Shown: positions 10,360 to 17,856 of the stretch, in pieces | Layout of the letters: every line of letters begins with the position of its first letter | How positions within the stretch are numbered: position 1 is the first letter of the stretch | DNA from: Methyloligella halotolerans | GTDB taxonomy: Bacteria; Pseudomonadota; Alphaproteobacteria; Rhizobiales; Methyloligellaceae | Direction of reading: 5' to 3' | Assembly (NCBI RefSeq): GCF_001708935.1 | Contig: NZ_MASI01000010.1 | Coordinates: forward strand, 1 to 64,000 | DNA: 64,000 bases | Notes under the pieces: generated by a model | Told to the model about the DNA's origin: nothing | Seen by the model: only the letters and a program-made list of their open reading frames with translations | The model's database searches: none | Program-made: the position numbers and the translations under genes

Positions 10360-11544
10360 ATGACCGGCCATATCCTGCTCACCTTCAATCCCGGCTCATC
10401 CACCATCAAGTTGGGGCTCTATCATTTCGAGGGCGACGCGCCGGAGCGCTTCGGCGGCGGGGCAATCGATCTGCGCGATGCCCCGCTGTGGCTGCGGATT
10501 TCGGAAGGCGGGCGGCAAGAGGAGATCCCGCTCACATCCGAGATCACCGAAGATCTGCATGACGTGGTGGCCGAGGTGCTGGACTGGCTGAAGCACCATT
10601 TCCCTGCCGGCGACATCACCTGCGTCGGGCACCGCGTGGTGCATGGGGGCGATCTATTCACGGGCCCGGCTCTGATTACAGATGCGGTGGAGGAGGATAT
10701 CGCGGAGCTGACACCGCTTGCGCCGCTGCATCAGCCGAAGAGCCTGCGGCTGATCAGGGCGGTGAAGAAGCTCTGGCCCGGCATCCCGCAGACGGCGTCA
10801 TTCGATACGGCCTTCCATCAGCATCAATCCGATGTGGTGCGCCGCTTCGCGATCCCGCGAAATCTTTTCGACGAGGGGATCAAGCGCTACGGATTCCACG
10901 GGCTGTCCTACGCCTCCATCGCCAAACGTCTGAAGGCCTCGGCGCCGGAGCTCGCCTATGGGAAAGTGGTGGTGGCCCATCTGGGGAGCGGGGCGAGCCT
11001 CTGCGGTCTCGATGGCGGCATTAGCCGGGACACGAGCATGGGATTCTCCACCCTCGACGGCATACCCATGGCGACGCGGTGCGGCGCGTTGGACCCGGGC
11101 GTGCTGCTGCATCTTCTGGAAGAGCGCGGCATGCCGCTCCCCGAACTGGACGACATGCTCTATCACCGCTCGGGCCTGCTGGGGCTTTCGGGCATCAGCG
11201 CGGATTCCCGCGATCTCGTCGGAAGCGACGATCCGCCTGCGCGGGAAGCGCTGGACGTCTTCGCCCATCGCATCGCCCAGAGCGTGGCGGCGCTGGCGAC
11301 CACCCTGGGTGGCTTCGATGCTCTCGTCTTCACCGCCGGGATCGGCCAGCATCAGCCCCTGGTGCGCTCCCTCGTCTGCGGTCATCTCGACTGGCTGGGT
11401 GCCGCCATCGACGCGGAGGCGAACAGCGAGAACCGGACCCGGATCGACTGCGCGGGCGCGAAAGTTGCCGTCCTCGTGCTGCCGACGGACGAGGAGCAGG
11501 TGATCGCCGAGGAGGCGCTTTCCGTTCTGCCTGGCGCGTCATAG
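10360..11544 (+). CDS. ackA: Acetate/propionate family kinase (acetate kinase)
   Basis: Phosphorylates acetate or another short acid with ATP, or forms ATP from the acyl phosphate made by the preceding transferase. The 394-residue product has the family start LLTFNPGSSTIKLGLYHF, GHRVVHGG, ASFDTAFHQ, the RYGFHGLSYASIA motif, HLGSGASLCG, DTSMGFSTLDGIPM and the nucleotide-site segment VFTAGIGQHQ. Only eight bases separate it from the upstream gene, so the operon phaC to ackA is well supported. Substrate breadth (acetate, propionate or butyrate) cannot be read from the sequence. Confidence 0.95.
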   Translation: MTGHILLTFNPGSSTIKLGLYHFEGDAPERFGGGAIDLRDAPLWLRISEGGRQEEIPLTSEITEDLHDVVAEVLDWLKHHFPAGDITCVGHRVVHGGDLFTGPALITDAVEEDIAELTPLAPLHQPKSLRLIRAVKKLWPGIPQTASFDTAFHQHQSDVVRRFAIPRNLFDEGIKRYGFHGLSYASIAKRLKASAPELAYGKVVVAHLGSGASLCGLDGGISRDTSMGFSTLDGIPMATRCGALDPGVLLHLLEERGMPLPELDDMLYHRSGLLGLSGISADSRDLVGSDDPPAREALDVFAHRIAQSVAALATTLGGFDALVFTAGIGQHQPLVRSLVCGHLDWLGAAIDAEANSENRTRIDCAGAKVAVLVLPTDEEQVIAEEALSVLPGAS

Positions 11545-11616
11545 GGCGGGATCGGCCGCTAGGGCTCGAGCGAACCATCGATGGACAGAAACCCTGCGCG
11601 CAGATAATCAGGCGCG

Positions 11617-12198
11617 ATGCTGAGACGCCTCTACGACAAGATCATCGAGCTGGCGGCAACGCCCTACGCCTTCGTCGTGCTGGGGGCGGTGTCTTTTGCC
11701 GAGAGCTCGTTCTTCCCCATTCCGCCCGATGTGGTCCTGGTGCCCATGGTTCTGGCCAATCCGGCCAAGGCCCGGCTCTACGCGGCATGGTGCACGGTTA
11801 CATCCGTGGCGGGCGGGCTGGTCGGCTACGCGATCGGCGCGCTGCTTTGGGATACGCTGGGGGCCTGGCTGATCAGCGCCTATGGCTACGGCGACAGCTT
11901 CGACACGTTCCGGGAAGCCTATGCCGAGTGGGGCGCGTGGATCATCCTGATCAAGGGGCTGACTCCGATCCCGTACAAGCTCGTCACGATCGCCTCGGGC
12001 TTCGCGGGCTACGATATCTGGGCCTTCATCGTGCTGTCCTTCATCACGCGGGGCGCACGGTTCTTTATCGTGGCGGAGCTGTTGCGCTACTTTGGCGAAC
12101 CGATCCGGGAGTTCATCGAGAAGCGGCTGACCCTGGTGACGACCGTCTTCCTGGTCGCGGTTGCCGGCGGCGTAATTCTGGCGAGATATGCATTCTGA
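11617..12198 (+). CDS. YqaA/DedA-like membrane protein (SNARE-associated family)
   Basis: A 193-residue integral membrane protein with about four to five hydrophobic segments. The N-terminal re-entrant motif FAESSFFPIPPDVVLVPM and the later KGLTPIPYKLVTIASGFAGY resemble the paired glycine/proline signatures of the DedA/VTT superfamily, some of whose members move lipids between leaflets. The exact role here is unknown. The stop codon overlaps the start of dsbB (TGATG at 12196-12200), so the two are translationally coupled and probably share envelope functions. Confidence 0.85.
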   Translation: MLRRLYDKIIELAATPYAFVVLGAVSFAESSFFPIPPDVVLVPMVLANPAKARLYAAWCTVTSVAGGLVGYAIGALLWDTLGAWLISAYGYGDSFDTFREAYAEWGAWIILIKGLTPIPYKLVTIASGFAGYDIWAFIVLSFITRGARFFIVAELLRYFGEPIREFIEKRLTLVTTVFLVAVAGGVILARYAF

Positions 12199-12755
12199 TG
12201 TTGGATAAGCTGGTAAAGCAATGGGGCCCGCTGGCGGTCGCGAGCCTCGCGGTTGGCGAACTGGCGCTGCCCGTCATCGTGGCGGCGCTGGCCTTCGAGC
12301 ATATCGGCGGATATGCGCCGTGCCATCTCTGCCTGCAGGAGCGCTACGCGTATTATTTCGCCGTGCCGGCGGCCATGATCGCGTTCGGCCTATCGTTCAA
12401 CTGGCCAGGTCTGGCGCGGGTTCTGCTCGGCGTGATCGCTCTCGCCTTCGCCGTGAATGTCGTGGTCAGCGTCTATCACGTCGGCGTCGAATTCAAATGG
12501 TGGGAGGGGCCTGCGGCCTGCACTGGCGGTGCCGCGTCGGTCGATTGGCAGGAGCTTGCGGAGCAACTCCGCCAAACCAGCGTGGTGCGCTGCGACGAGC
12601 CGTCCCTGGTCATCCTTGGGCTTTCGCTGGCCGCCTGGAACGGGTTGGCCTCGTTTGTCCTGATGGGCATCGCCAGCTGGGGCGTGGCGCAAAGCGGTCC
12701 TGGCAGCGAACACCGCCGGCGCGGCCGCAAGGGCGCGGAGTGGCCTTCGCGGTAG
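12198..12755 (+). CDS. dsbB: Disulfide bond formation protein B
   Basis: Inner-membrane quinone reductase that re-oxidises the periplasmic disulfide donor DsbA. About 185 residues with four membrane segments. The first periplasmic loop holds the redox pair as PCHLCLQERYAYY, the usual DsbB CxxC. The second loop has another pair, in PAACTGG and VVRCDEP. The C-terminus is a basic cytoplasmic tail. The ATG at 12198 overlaps the upstream stop by one base. Confidence 0.93.
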   Translation: MLDKLVKQWGPLAVASLAVGELALPVIVAALAFEHIGGYAPCHLCLQERYAYYFAVPAAMIAFGLSFNWPGLARVLLGVIALAFAVNVVVSVYHVGVEFKWWEGPAACTGGAASVDWQELAEQLRQTSVVRCDEPSLVILGLSLAAWNGLASFVLMGIASWGVAQSGPGSEHRRRGRKGAEWPSR

Positions 12756-12785
12756 CGCTTGGTCTGGCCTGCCTTCGCCTTTGGC

Positions 12786-13352
12786 CTACGGCTCCAGCTC
12801 GGTATCCCAGTAGAGATAGTCGATCCAGCTTTCGTGCAGATAGTTGGGCGGGAAGAGGCGCCCGTTGCGGTGCAGCTGGAAGACGGTCGGCCTGTGCGGC
12901 TTCTGATAGGGCCACATATCCGCATCCTTCGGCATGGCCCCGCCCTTCCTGAGATTACAGGGCGCGCAGGCCGTGACGACATTGTCCCATCGTGTGAGGC
13001 CGCCGCGGGAGCGGGGGATCAGATGATCGAAGGTCAGATCCCTGGGTGAGCCGCAATACTGGCAGATGAAGCGGTCGCGCAGGAAGACATTGAACCGGGT
13101 GAAGGCCGGGTAGAGCGCCGGGCGGACGTAGCTCTTCAGGGAGACCACGCTCGGCAGCTTCATCTGGAAGGACGGGGAGTGCACCGAGCGCTCGTACTCG
13201 GAGACGATATTCACCCGATCCAGGAAAACCGCCTTCACGGTTTCCTGCCACGGCCACAGGGAAAGCGGATAGTAGCTCAAGGGACGATAGTCGGCGTTCA
13301 GCACAAGGGCTGGGAACGAGCCGGACGACGTGGAGGCGAGTGCTGCGGTCAA
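12786..13352 (-). CDS. HNH endonuclease family protein
   Basis: A 188-residue protein of the HNH family widespread in alphaproteobacterial chromosomes. After an N-terminal NADYRPLSYYPLSLWPW segment the nuclease domain shows CQYCG, FDHLIPRSRGG, NVVTACAPCN in the right order: two CxxC zinc pairs around the DH catalytic motif. The long conserved N-terminal region and chromosomal setting argue against a mobile homing nuclease. Biological role unknown; DNA repair or processing is possible. Convergent with dsbB. Confidence 0.9.
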   Translation of the reverse strand: MTAALASTSSGSFPALVLNADYRPLSYYPLSLWPWQETVKAVFLDRVNIVSEYERSVHSPSFQMKLPSVVSLKSYVRPALYPAFTRFNVFLRDRFICQYCGSPRDLTFDHLIPRSRGGLTRWDNVVTACAPCNLRKGGAMPKDADMWPYQKPHRPTVFQLHRNGRLFPPNYLHESWIDYLYWDTELEP

Positions 13353-13572
13353 GGTCCTCAGTCCTCGATAAACACCCGTCGCACTCGGGTCCCTTAAAAC
13401 ACGAGCCGGATACTATATGCCCGTGTCAGATATGTGAAGAACCCTAGATAATGTCGTTAAAAGATGTCTACTCCCCAGAACTGGTTGCTCACCGTTTTCG
13501 TATGAGGAGTGCGTAGACTTCTCGGCGATGCCCCTTAGGCGTCCCGGAACACTCACGAAAGCGAGGATTTTC

Positions 13573-13800
13573 ATGACGTTCACACTGCAGGCCGTCGCAG
13601 TGGCTTTCGCCCTGATGCTACTGTCCGGGTTCGGGAGCGATACCGCTTTCGCCAAAGCTCAGCAATTGAGCCCGGCGCAACAGAAATGCCTGAACGGCTA
13701 CAACAGCTGCCGGTCGCCGTGCTTCGGCAAGCGCAATCCGGGGCCGTGCTGGGCCGTCTGCAAGACCCAGTACCGCCAGTGCAAACGGCAGGCGCGATAG
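13573..13800 (+). CDS. Small secreted cysteine-rich protein
   Basis: About 75 residues from the ATG at 13573 (MTFTLQAVAVAFALMLL), preceded by GAGG. A signal peptide is followed by a mature region of roughly 47 residues with six cysteines in the order QQKCLNGYNSCRSPCFGKR, PCWAVCKTQYRQCKRQ. The even cysteine count suggests three disulfides, and the mature part is strongly basic. I do not recognise the family. An ATG at 13528 upstream in the same frame lacks a good ribosome site and would bury the signal peptide. Confidence 0.65.
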   Translation: MTFTLQAVAVAFALMLLSGFGSDTAFAKAQQLSPAQQKCLNGYNSCRSPCFGKRNPGPCWAVCKTQYRQCKRQAR

Positions 13801-13832
13801 GCCTAGCCGCGCACTGGCGAGCCGGAAGCGGT

Positions 13833-14504
13833 TCAGACGCCGGCTTGCGCTGTCAGAGTATTCTTCAGGAACCCGCCACCGAGCATCAGACCTTCCTGGT
13901 CGATGCCGTGGCCGACGCCCTTGGCGATGTGCCAATCCACGGAAAGGCCCAGAGCGGTGAGCTGCTCGCGGGCCATGGTGAGGGCTTCGACCGGGATCAC
14001 CTGATCCATGTCGCCGTGGATGAGGAAGATCTTCGGCCCCTTGCTGCCGATATCGGCGGCGAAATCCATAGCGGCGAGAGCGCCGGAATAGCCGAGGATA
14101 GCTGCCGGCGGCTTTTCCCGGGAGAGACCGACGGCCAGAGACATCATCGTCCCCTGGCTGAAGCCGACGAGTGCCAGGGACTCTTCCGTCAGGTTATGGC
14201 GCTTGAGCTCCGCATCGATGAAGGCGTTCAGGATCGGCTTAGCCTCGGCCACGCCGCGGGCATATTCCTCAGCGTCGCGGAAGCTCAGCGGGAACCACTC
14301 CTTGCCCATGGGCGACATGGCGCAAGGGTTGGGTGCATGGGGCGAGACGAAGGCGGCATCCGGCAGGAGCGGCGCCCAGGACCGCCCCAGACCGATCAGG
14401 TCGTTGCCATCGGCGCCATAGCCGTGCAGCAGGATGATGAGCTGCTTGGCCGGTCCGCCTGAGGCCGGATCGAGGCGCGGCCCATCAAGTTCGGGAAGTG
14501 ACAT
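13833..14504 (-). CDS. Alpha/beta hydrolase, phospholipase/carboxylesterase family
   Basis: A 223-residue cytoplasmic serine hydrolase of the YpfH/carboxylesterase type. The N-terminal oxyanion segment is IILLHGYGADGNDLIGLG. The nucleophile lies in GFSQGTMMSL, the acid in IHGDMDQVIPV and the histidine in GVGHGIDQEG, all in family order. Members hydrolyse short acyl esters or thioesters, and the natural substrate is not known. It stands alone, 50 bases from the bacterioferritin gene on the same strand. Confidence 0.9.
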   Translation of the reverse strand: MSLPELDGPRLDPASGGPAKQLIILLHGYGADGNDLIGLGRSWAPLLPDAAFVSPHAPNPCAMSPMGKEWFPLSFRDAEEYARGVAEAKPILNAFIDAELKRHNLTEESLALVGFSQGTMMSLAVGLSREKPPAAILGYSGALAAMDFAADIGSKGPKIFLIHGDMDQVIPVEALTMAREQLTALGLSVDWHIAKGVGHGIDQEGLMLGGGFLKNTLTAQAGV

Positions 14505-14554
14505 GGGGGCCGCCTACCGGCAATCTTCGGAAAGCTGAACGCGCATATCTCGGC

Positions 14555-15046
14555 CTAGTCCTCCGGCACTTCGCTGGCCGGGTGGGCGTTGAGCTGGCCG
14601 TAGTTCTGCACGCCGATCTCCTTGATCAGGCTGAGCTGGGCTTCGAGGTAGTCGATATGACCTTCCTCATCGGCGAGCAGCTCTTCGAAGAGGTCCTTGG
14701 TCACGTAGTCCTCTTCCTTCCGGCAGCAGGCGCGGGCCTCCATGTAGAGGGCGCGGGCGCCGTATTCCGCCTTGAGATCGCATTCCAGAACTTCCTTGAT
14801 GTTCTGGCCGATCATCAGGGGATCGACATGCTGCAGGTTCGGGAAGCCTTCCAGGAAGATGATCCGCTTCACCAGCTTGTCGGCGTGGTGCATCTCCTCG
14901 ATGGATTCCGCCCGCTCCTTCTGAGCAAGCCGCGTGAAACCCCAGTCTTCGAGCAGGCGATAATGCAGCCAATACTGATTGACGGCGGTCAGCTCGGAGG
15001 TCAGCGCCTTGTTCAGATATTCGATTACCCTTGGGTTACCCTTCAT
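14555..15046 (-). CDS. bfr: Bacterioferritin
   Basis: Stores iron as a 24-subunit haem-containing shell. The 163-residue product matches the family throughout. Ferroxidase ligands are visible: Glu18 in TSELTAVNQ, Glu51 and His54 in SIEEMHHAD, a Glu in LKAEYGA, and Glu/His in [10 protein letters not shown]. Met52 in the EEMHH segment is the usual haem ligand. [14 protein letters not shown] carries two adjacent cysteines, which is less usual. It follows bfd by 41 bases on the same strand, so storage and release functions are likely co-expressed. Confidence 0.97.
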   Translation of the reverse strand: MKGNPRVIEYLNKALTSELTAVNQYWLHYRLLEDWGFTRLAQKERAESIEEMHHADKLVKRIIFLEGFPNLQHVDPLMIGQNIKEVLECDLKAEYGARALYMEARACCRKEEDYVTKDLFEELLADEEGHIDYLEAQLSLIKEIGVQNYGQLNAHPASEVPED

Positions 15047-15087
15047 AATTCCTCTCTCTCACTCTCAACCGTGTCGTAGCAGGCCTC

Positions 15088-15342
15088 TTAATACGACCGC
15101 CCGCCAGAGGTCCCTATCCCCTGCCGGCCGGCGAGCGATGTCTGGGCGCTCGGATCCTCGTCGTCATAAGCGACCATAAGCTTCGTGATCAATGGCAAAC
15201 AGCCACCGCAAGACGGACGCTTACCGAGATATTTGTATATCAGTCCCGGGGTGAGCACGACCAAAGGATCGGCCGTGCGCAGCGCATGAACCGCGTTTTC
15301 GATGTCGCGGCCGGTGATCATTGAACAGGAACAGACGATCAT
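15088..15342 (-). CDS. bfd: Bacterioferritin-associated ferredoxin-like (2Fe-2S) protein
   Basis: An 84-residue protein with the Bfd-like cluster motif: CSCS near the N-terminus and RPSCGGCLP later, giving the four-cysteine CxC...CxxC pattern. Bfd proteins carry electrons to bacterioferritin so that stored iron is released. I start at the ATG at 15342 (MIVCSCSMITG); the frame is open further upstream but that extension is basic and not family-like. Directly upstream of bfr. Confidence 0.9.
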   Translation of the reverse strand: MIVCSCSMITGRDIENAVHALRTADPLVVLTPGLIYKYLGKRPSCGGCLPLITKLMVAYDDEDPSAQTSLAGRQGIGTSGGRSY

Positions 15343-15421
15343 GGGGATTCGTTCGCAGTCTCGGTCCTTCCGTCGCGGGGCCGGTGCCGGTTTCCGACCG
15401 GTCCGAACCTGCAGGCGGTTC

Positions 15422-16054
15422 TCAGGCGGCCTTCTTACGGCGTAGCGCGTAGTAAGACCACAGCAGGCGGGCGGCAACGCCGCGCCAGGGGCGCCAGGCT
15501 TCACCGATGATGCTCATGTCGGCCGCCGAGGGCCTTTTCTCAAGGCCCAGCGCATCCATTACCGCGTATTGCAGGGCCAGGTCGCCCGGCGACCAGGCAT
15601 CGGCGTGCCCCAAGCAGAACATCATGTAGATGTCCGCCGTCCAAGGTCCGATGCCCTTCAGCGCGGTCAGGGCCTCATAGAGCGCCGCGTCGTCTTTGTC
15701 ACGCAAGGACTCAAGATCGATCTCGCCGCGCACGACCGCATTCGACAGGCCGCGAAGGGTCGCGACCTTGCCCGCGGACAGCCCGCAGGTCCGCAAGGTC
15801 TCGGTGTCGACCCGGAGGAAAGCGGCGGCGTCGAACGGCCGGATCGCGGTTTCGAGACGGCGCCAGATGGCGTCCGCGCTCGCGATGGAAAGCTGCTGGC
15901 CGACGATGATCTGCGCCAGGCCCCGGAAGCCGTCGGGGCGGCGGCGCAAGGGTGGCGCGCCGGTCTCAACGTGCACCTTCGCCAGATGACGGCAAGCCGC
16001 GGTGAGTGCGGCGGTGCCTTCCTCGATGTCGGTTTCCGTCTCGATGATCCGCAT
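15422..16054 (-). CDS. alkA: DNA-3-methyladenine glycosylase II (AlkA-like, HhH-GPD)
   Basis: Base-excision repair enzyme that removes alkylated purines. The 210-residue product is the short form lacking the N-terminal domain of E. coli AlkA. The helix-hairpin-helix is seen in LKGIGPWTADIYMMF, followed by the catalytic aspartate in SPGDLALQYAV, as in the HhH-GPD superfamily. FRGLAQIIVGQQLSIASADAI is the typical early helix. Cytoplasmic, likely a single gene. Confidence 0.93.
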   Translation of the reverse strand: MRIIETETDIEEGTAALTAACRHLAKVHVETGAPPLRRRPDGFRGLAQIIVGQQLSIASADAIWRRLETAIRPFDAAAFLRVDTETLRTCGLSAGKVATLRGLSNAVVRGEIDLESLRDKDDAALYEALTALKGIGPWTADIYMMFCLGHADAWSPGDLALQYAVMDALGLEKRPSAADMSIIGEAWRPWRGVAARLLWSYYALRRKKAA

Positions 16055-16149
16055 GGTTCCAACCGCATGTCGGGAGAGATGTGCGGTGCCTTTTAACCGA
16101 TCCTTTGGTGCTCGCGGGTAAGAGTGGCGCCGGTTTAAGGGAGCAGTCT

Positions 16150-17499
16150 ATGCGGTCGGGCGAGAGCAAGCCAGATCATGACAGGCCGGCCGGAAGCGAG
16201 CCCTCTCCGGGCGATGCGCACCGGTCCGGGTTGGATTCTGTCCGGCCGGATCATCTGCAGCAGCTGGCGGAAGGGCGCGAGCTTTCCCGTGCGGCGCTTA
16301 CGGAGGCGCTGATCCTCGAGCAGGCCGCGCGGGCGCAAGCCGAAGCATCGGACAACGCGAAATCGCGGCTACTGGCCTTGGTCAGCCACGAGCTGAGGAC
16401 GCCTATGGGCGCTGTGATCGCCATGGCCGATCTCCTCCTCGGCGGTCATCTGGAAGGCCGTCAGCGCCGCTACGCAGAGACGTTGCAAAGCTCGGCGCGC
16501 GGGCTCCTGGCGCTGCTCAACGAGATTCTCGACTTCTCAAAGCTTGAGGCGGGCCATTTCGAGCTGGATAGCGAGCCGTTCGATCTTTCGGCACTGCTGA
16601 ACGACCTCTCCGCCGATCTGGAGACACGCGCCGAGAGCAAGTCGCTCGCGGCCGAGATCGATATCGCGCCGGGTTGTCCGTGCTGGGTTCGCGGCGACGG
16701 CGTCCGGCTGCGGCAAATCCTGACGAACCTGATCGACAATGCGGTGAAGTTCACCGCGGATGGCTCGGTGACGCTTTCTGTCACCGCCGAGGATCGGGAC
16801 GATTCCGTGTGGCTGTCCTTCAGCGTGCGGGATACCGGTATCGGCATGAATGGCGGGGACCGGTCGCGCGTCTTCCAGCCCTATGTGCAGGTCGATCCGA
16901 AGATTGCGGCCGAATACGGCGGGACGGGTCTCGGGCTGTTCATCGCCCGGAAGCTGGCCGAGCTGATGGGCGGGACGCTGACCTGCGAGAGCCAGCCGGG
17001 CGAGGGGACGTGCTTCCGGCTCGATGTACCCATGCGACGGGCCGAGGCGCCGCAGGATGAGGCTACGGAGACGCTTGGCGGCGAGGGGCCGCTGGAAGGT
17101 ACGGTCCTGGTGGTGGAGGACAACGCCGTCAATCGCATGCTGATCGGCGCCTATCTCGACGAGTTCGGCGTCGGCTACAAGATGGCCGGCAGCGGCGCGG
17201 AAGCTTTACGTCTTCTGGACGAGCGGACGTTCGACCTCGTGCTGATGGATATCATGATGCCCGAGATGGACGGCATCGAGGCCACCAGGCGAATCCGGGC
17301 GATGGAGAGCGAGGCGAGCCGGGTGCCGGTGATCGCACTGACGGCGAACGCCATGAAGGGCGACCGCGAAACGTATCTGGAGGCGGGCATGAACGCCTAT
17401 CTCTCCAAGCCGATCCGCGGCCGCGAGCTCTACGACGAGATTGCCGCCTTTCTATCGCCGAAGGCGCAAAGCGGCGGCGAGCGCGCGTCGAAGCGCTGA
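16150..17499 (+). CDS. Soluble hybrid histidine kinase with receiver domain
   Basis: About 449 residues from the ATG at 16150, preceded by AAGGGAG. No membrane segment is visible. An Ala/Glu-rich coiled-coil of about 55 residues (residues 30-75) leads into HisKA with the H box LVSHELRTPMGAVIAM. The ATPase domain has NLIDNAVKFT, DTGIGM and GGTGLGLFIARKLAELMGG. A receiver follows from about residue 315 (VLVVEDNAVNRML, phospho-acceptor in LVLMDIMMPEMDG, lysine in YLSKPI). The signal sensed is unknown. It has no adjacent response regulator, so phosphotransfer must go through its own receiver or an unlinked partner. Confidence 0.92.
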   Translation: MRSGESKPDHDRPAGSEPSPGDAHRSGLDSVRPDHLQQLAEGRELSRAALTEALILEQAARAQAEASDNAKSRLLALVSHELRTPMGAVIAMADLLLGGHLEGRQRRYAETLQSSARGLLALLNEILDFSKLEAGHFELDSEPFDLSALLNDLSADLETRAESKSLAAEIDIAPGCPCWVRGDGVRLRQILTNLIDNAVKFTADGSVTLSVTAEDRDDSVWLSFSVRDTGIGMNGGDRSRVFQPYVQVDPKIAAEYGGTGLGLFIARKLAELMGGTLTCESQPGEGTCFRLDVPMRRAEAPQDEATETLGGEGPLEGTVLVVEDNAVNRMLIGAYLDEFGVGYKMAGSGAEALRLLDERTFDLVLMDIMMPEMDGIEATRRIRAMESEASRVPVIALTANAMKGDRETYLEAGMNAYLSKPIRGRELYDEIAAFLSPKAQSGGERASKR

Positions 17500-17513
17500 G
17501 AAGATACGCCGGG

Positions 17514-17690
17514 CTAGACGTTATCCAGCAGCACGCCGGCCAGCAGGATCAGATAGGCGATCAGCAGCAGCCCAAGCGCATAAGGCGTGAAAAAGGGTAG
17601 CGGCACGATCTGGCCGATGATGACCAGGATCGCGATGACCACGGAGACTAAGAATGTCTCCCGGCGCGGTGCGGATGTTCTGAAATTCAT
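17514..17690 (-). CDS. Small membrane protein
   Basis: A 58-residue protein from the ATG at 17690 (MNFRTSAPRRETF). A basic N-terminus is followed by two hydrophobic helices (VSVVIAILVIIGQIVPL and YALGLLLIAYLILLAGVLL), so it is a two-TM inner-membrane protein. It resembles small DUF-type membrane proteins of alphaproteobacteria, but I cannot name the family. It converges with the hybrid kinase gene. Confidence 0.6.
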   Translation of the reverse strand: MNFRTSAPRRETFLVSVVIAILVIIGQIVPLPFFTPYALGLLLIAYLILLAGVLLDNV

Positions 17691-17856
17691 GGATGCCCCC
17701 CAGAGATCGCAGCAGCGGCGCGCTGCCTGCGTCGGTTGAAGGTAGCGGATTCTCGCGGAAAGCAAAGGGTGGGATGTGCGCTACGTCCGCCCCAACGCAC
17801 GCGTCATGCCCGGGACAAGCCCGGACATGAGTGGTGCAAGACGGTAAATCCGGGGG

